This document shows positions 5,249-5,661 of a DNA stretch of 5,661 nucleotides, piece by piece. Within the stretch, counting starts at the first letter, position 1, and each line of letters begins with the position of its first letter. Origin of the DNA: Bog-159 sp049514955 (GTDB taxonomy: Bacteria > Acidobacteriota > Terriglobia > Bryobacterales > Bryobacteraceae); the NCBI GenBank assembly GCA_049514955.1, contig JBEKUO010000516.1, forward strand, positions 1-5,661, read 5' to 3'. The position numbers and the translations under genes were made by a program. The notes beneath the pieces are model-generated. The model did no database searches, had not been told where the DNA came from, and was given only the letters and a program-made list of their open reading frames with translations.

Positions 5249-5641
5249 ATGAAAATCAAAGTGACCAGCCTATACGTGGACGACCAGGACAAGGCCCTGC
5301 GCTTCTATACGGAGGTACTGGGCTTTGCCAAGAAGGCCGATTTCAGTCAGGGCCCATTTCGCTGGCTGACCGTGGGCTCGCCCGAGGAGCCGGACGGCAC
5401 TCAGCTACAACTGGCGCTGAACAACAACCCCGCGGCCAAAGCGTATCAGGAGGCGATCTTTCAACAGGGCCAGCCCGCGGCCATGTTCTACACCGACGAC
5501 GTCAAGGGCGACTACGAGCGGATCAAGGCCCACGGCGCCCAGTTCACGATGCCGCCCACCGACGTGACCGCCTCGACCATTGCGATGCTGAACGACACGT
5601 GCGGCAACCTCATTCAGCTCGTCCAACTGGCGCGCTATTAA
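5249..5641 (+). CDS. VOC-family (glyoxalase/bleomycin-resistance fold) protein
   Basis: The protein is 130 aa, a usual length for a single-chain VOC protein with two beta-alpha-beta-beta-beta modules. Module 1 (about 1-58) shows VTSLYVDDQDKALRFYTEVL; module 2 (about 75-128) shows AAMFYTDDVKGDYERIKAHG and ends CGNLIQLVQL. VOC proteins include glyoxalases, dioxygenases, isomerases and antibiotic-binding proteins. In this branch (ArsR-linked, GNLIQLVQ ending) the substrate is usually unknown. The strands that normally present metal ligands carry Ser7, Gln52/Gln54, Phe80 and Gln123 rather than His or Glu, so a classic glyoxalase I metal site is not evident. The reaction, if any, may differ from glyoxalase, or the protein may only bind a ligand. 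Its placement behind an ArsR repressor suggests induction by a small molecule. The ORF is complete, with its stop at 5639-5641. Confidence 0.88.
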   Translation: MKIKVTSLYVDDQDKALRFYTEVLGFAKKADFSQGPFRWLTVGSPEEPDGTQLQLALNNNPAAKAYQEAIFQQGQPAAMFYTDDVKGDYERIKAHGAQFTMPPTDVTASTIAMLNDTCGNLIQLVQLARY

Positions 5642-5661
5642 ATGCGGCCGTTCCGCACGAT

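Noticed and set aside
1..5661. CRISPR array, insertion sequence or rRNA gene
   Set aside because: No regularly spaced repeats, no transposase motifs with terminal inverted repeats, and no rRNA-like sequence were seen on either strand.

Overview
The window looks like chromosomal DNA of a GC-rich soil bacterium, most probably an acidobacterium. I infer this from the style of the proteins (an MCE protein with an OmpA-like tail, an atypical Crp/Fnr regulator, a CHASE3-PAS histidine kinase, an ArsR-VOC pair), not from any rRNA or other marker gene. All convincing genes are on the + strand.

Positions 1-634 hold the C-terminal part of an MCE/MlaD-type lipid-transport protein whose start lies outside the window. 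Positions 635 to about 1005 have no convincing gene but contain a perfect 8-bp inverted repeat and two further small hairpins. Next comes a Crp/Fnr-family regulator (about 1006-1744) broken by two frameshifts, one in the cyclic-nucleotide-type sensor domain and one in the DNA-recognition helix, with no clear start codon. After a 253-bp spacer with a good sigma70-type promoter comes an intact 609-aa membrane histidine kinase (1998-3827) with no response regulator beside it.

Positions 3828-4530 are gene-poor. They hold mixed-frame open stretches, an imperfect 20-bp direct repeat and a run of ACTG motifs. They end at 4531-4558 in what reads as the 3' end of a tRNA (T arm, acceptor strand, encoded CCA) with no 5' half. 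This is the usual footprint of an integrative element, so the region to its left may be the decayed end of an island. Positions 4559-4831 hold no supported gene.

The right end is an intact two-gene unit: a small ArsR-type repressor (about 4868-5233) behind a strong TTGACA/TATATT promoter that almost touches its start codon, followed 15 bp later by a VOC (glyoxalase-fold) protein (5249-5641). The layout suggests a self-regulated repressor-plus-enzyme operon. No complete new defence or mobile system is visible. The most unusual signals are the orphan tRNA 3' end with its ACTG array, the doubly broken regulator, and the promoter/start arrangement of the ArsR gene.
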